Assembly (NCBI GenBank): GCA_030430455.1
Contig: JAUIJB010000001.1
Coordinates: forward strand, 127,015-191,014
Origin: Verrucomicrobiia bacterium
GTDB lineage: Bacteria > Verrucomicrobiota > Verrucomicrobiia > Verrucomicrobiales > Akkermansiaceae
Reading direction: 5' to 3'
DNA: 64,000 bases
This document shows positions 62,690-64,000 of this stretch, in pieces (the stretch's first letter is position 1; each line of letters starts with the position of its first letter). Below the pieces are notes generated by a model. It was not told the origin of the DNA. It searched no databases and saw only the letters and a list, made by a program, of their open reading frames with translations. The position numbers were made by a program, and so were the translations under genes.

Positions 62690-62720
62690 CCCCCAATGGT
62701 GGACAGGGCGGGCGCTTGTC

Positions 62721-63437
62721 TCAGTCCCGGCCGCTGAAGGCCATCAGGATCCGCAGCACGTACCAGAACAGCAGGGCGACGCTGGCGAAGAGCTGCAGCG
62801 AGGCGGCGACGTGCTGGCCGGGCTGGTAGTGGTAGATGATCCGGCTGGTATCGTAGAGAATCGCGCCGCTGGCGATGACGACCATGGCGACGCTGAACCA
62901 CAGGCCGAGCGAGAAGCCGAACAGGATCGAGGCGACGATCAGCCCGAGGGCGACGAACATCCCGATCTTGAGGATGCCGCCGAGCATGGTGAAGTCCTTG
63001 CGGGTGGTGAAGGCGATGGTGGTGAGGCCGAGTACCATCATGCCGGTAATCACGGCGGCCTGGCCGAGGATCAAGGCACTGCCGGTCATGTGGATCGCGA
63101 TCGCCATGATCGGCAGGAAGATGAGGGCCTCCGCCAGGGTGTAGATGGCCAAGCCGGCATACTGGGTGCCGATCGAGCTCGAGCTGCTGGCGAGGCGCGA
63201 GGCGAGCCAGCCGACGATCGCGAAGGCGCCGAGGACGAGCAGCCAGGAAAAATGGCTCCTGCCGAGCAGCTGCAGGGCGACATCGCCGAGCCCGGCCTGG
63301 AGCATGAAGGTCTCCAGCAGGATGAAGACCCCGACTGCCAGGGCGAGGTGGCCGTAGGTCTTGCGAATGAAGTCAGTACGGGTCTCCGGCGGCGCTTCCG
63401 CGACGCTGCTGGTGGCGTAGGGGTTGATCGGATCCAT
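62721..63437 (-). CDS. Bax inhibitor-1/YccA family membrane protein
   Basis: A 238-residue protein with about seven transmembrane helices. It has the N-terminal Y-A-T-S-S and TRTDFIRKTYGHLALAVGVF (the family's conserved first helix), TIAFTTRKDFTMLGGILKIG in the middle, and a C-terminal acidic/Arg-containing helix with AILYDTSRIIYHY, the site corresponding to the conserved Asp pair of BsYetJ. Family members are calcium-leak or membrane-stress proteins, including E. coli YbhL and YccA. ATG 63437 is preferred over the in-frame TTG at 63446. It is flanked by inverted and direct repeats and by insertion-sequence remnants. Confidence 0.9.
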   Translation of the reverse strand: MDPINPYATSSVAEAPPETRTDFIRKTYGHLALAVGVFILLETFMLQAGLGDVALQLLGRSHFSWLLVLGAFAIVGWLASRLASSSSSIGTQYAGLAIYTLAEALIFLPIMAIAIHMTGSALILGQAAVITGMMVLGLTTIAFTTRKDFTMLGGILKIGMFVALGLIVASILFGFSLGLWFSVAMVVIASGAILYDTSRIIYHYQPGQHVAASLQLFASVALLFWYVLRILMAFSGRD

Positions 63438-63518
63438 GAGTGCCAAGGATCTATGTCACCCATCCGCGGATTGGCAAGGCAATGCGGCCAGAGAGGGAGC
63501 TGAAGAGCGGGGAGCGCA

Positions 63519-63545
63519 TTCATCCACAATCCCATCCATCCTAGT
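63519..63545 (+). repeat. ATCCACAATCC-type repeat, copy 2
   Basis: TTCATCCACAATCC, then CATCCATCCTAGT, matches 62663-62689 with three substitutions. The TA at 63542-63543 is the dinucleotide at which IS630-family elements insert, and the insertion sequence begins at the next base. Confidence 0.55.
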
Positions 63546-63889
63546 GCTGCGTCAAAATTGAACTGAGGGATAAAAACTGCTTAGCTTGGTCCGCGCCTGT
63601 TCGTTGGTAAATTGCCAGTTGGTTTTGGCTTCGGACCGGGTGCGCCTTGTGACTACCGCAGCGAGTTCATCGCGCAATTGGTCTTTACTCGCAATCCGCT
63701 CGCTCAGGCCGGTGCGCACCAGTGCCGAGATCTCGCTCTCGGCGATGTTGAGCCAGCTGCCATGCTTCGGAGTGTGATGGCGCTCGAATCGGCTCGCCAG
63801 CTCGCGGGCCTTCTCCGGCGGGAAGGTGGCGTAGAGCGAATCGTCGCAGTGGGTGTTGAGGTTGTCCTCGACCAGGATTGAGATGCGAC
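63544..63889 (-). mobile_element. IS630-family insertion sequence, 3' remnant
   Basis: The remnant begins after TA (63542-63543) with GTGCTGCGTCAAAATTG, which looks like the terminal inverted repeat and overlaps the transposase stop codon. It continues to 63889, where an IS3-family end abuts it. Only the 3' third of the element is visible, on the - strand. The other end may lie beyond the window on the far side of the IS3 element. Confidence 0.7.
63552..63889 (-). pseudogene. IS630-family transposase, C-terminal fragment
   Basis: Reading the - strand gives about 112 residues of a DDE_3-type transposase: ILVEDNLNTHCDDSLYATFP (second catalytic Asp), ERHHTPKHGSWLNIAESEIS (catalytic Glu region), and the typical C-terminal TNWQFTNEQARTKLSSFYPS, then a TGA stop. 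The frame is open up to the IS3 junction and lacks the N-terminal helix-turn-helix and first catalytic Asp. It is therefore disrupted by insertion rather than by point mutation. The frame is absent from long-ORF searches because no start codon lies inside the fragment. Confidence 0.8.
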
Positions 63890-64000
63890 TGATTTTTGGA
63901 CCAAATTTCGGTTAGTTGAGAGAGGTGATTTCGGCGTCGAACTGGGCCGGCGTGCGGTAGTCGAGCGAGGAGTGTTTGCGGTGCGTGTTGTAGTAGGCTT
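63890..64000 (-). mobile_element. IS3-family insertion sequence, right end (continues past window)
   Basis: The outer end at 63890 starts TGATTTTTGGACC, with the TG typical of IS3-family terminal repeats, and is followed by the end of an OrfB transposase. The element is inserted in the IS630 transposase gene. Its target duplication and left end cannot be seen. Confidence 0.7.
63912..64000 (-). CDS. IS3-family transposase OrfB, C-terminal end (truncated by window)
   Basis: The - strand encodes AYYNTHRKHSSLDYRTPAQF, then DAEITSLN and TAA at 63914-63912. This is the well-known C-terminal Y-N-x-x-R-x-H-S-S-L-x-Y-x-T-P-x-x-F pattern of integrase-core (rve) transposases of the IS3 family. Only 28 residues are in the window. 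The enzyme would catalyse excision and insertion of its own element. Confidence 0.85.
   Translation of the reverse strand, partial: AYYNTHRKHSSLDYRTPAQFDAEITSLN

Overview
The window is high-GC bacterial DNA (roughly two-thirds G+C by eye) with tightly packed, often ATGA-overlapping genes. Its gene families suggest a member of the Verrucomicrobiota, perhaps the Verrucomicrobiales: secreted proteins built from LamG and Ig-like repeats, a sugar MFS / TIM-barrel epimerase / Gfo-Idh trio, LamG-containing GH2 enzymes, and several secreted proteins with similar C-terminal regions. There is no rRNA gene, and I recognise no tRNA, so the assignment is inference from families only.

Region 1 (1-30.7 kb, all + strand) is a large exopolysaccharide locus. 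In order: the 3' end of a GT2 glycosyltransferase, a secreted beta-helix/chitobiase-C-like protein, a GT4 enzyme, a polysaccharide pyruvyltransferase, a Wzy-like polymerase, a hexapeptide acyltransferase, three more GT4 enzymes, two sulfotransferases, a DUF6473-like protein, a Wzx-like flippase, a 3691-residue repeat protein (sugar-dehydrogenase-like head, PKD domain, nine LamG and eight Ig-like domains), then rmlD, rmlB, an RmlC-like cupin and a short Wza-like export lipoprotein. Together they predict a Wzx/Wzy-dependent, rhamnose-containing polymer carrying sulfate, pyruvate and probably acetyl groups. A strong hairpin terminator closes the region.

Region 2 (30.7-37.7 kb) holds a convergent secreted FN3/CBM/Ig protein, a YedI/DUF808 membrane protein, an IscU/NifU-like scaffold and a translationally coupled operon of MFS transporter, D-tagatose-3-epimerase-like isomerase and an unusual Gfo/Idh protein.

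Region 3 (37.7-50.3 kb, all - strand) is a lactose/galactoside utilisation cluster: galM, a Na+/sugar symporter, and galK sandwiched between two GH2 beta-galactosidases. Each GH2 has a LamG-type domain inserted inside the catalytic barrel. galT and galE are not present in the window.

Region 4 (50.5-63.5 kb) is mixed. It has a GAF protein, a KH/R3H (Jag-like) protein coupled to a DoxX protein, a thioesterase, and a ketoglutarate-semialdehyde dehydrogenase / PAS-AraC / D-amino-acid-dehydrogenase group that looks like part of hydroxyproline catabolism. Next come an OmpH/Skp-like chaperone, a coiled-coil membrane protein, an AraC regulator whose C-terminus resembles a VHL beta domain, a short sigma-70 factor with a clear promoter, ComM and a Bax-inhibitor-1 protein. 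The convergent intergenic gaps here carry dispersed or inverted repeats. The right edge (63.5-64 kb) is an IS630 transposase remnant interrupted by an IS3-family element.
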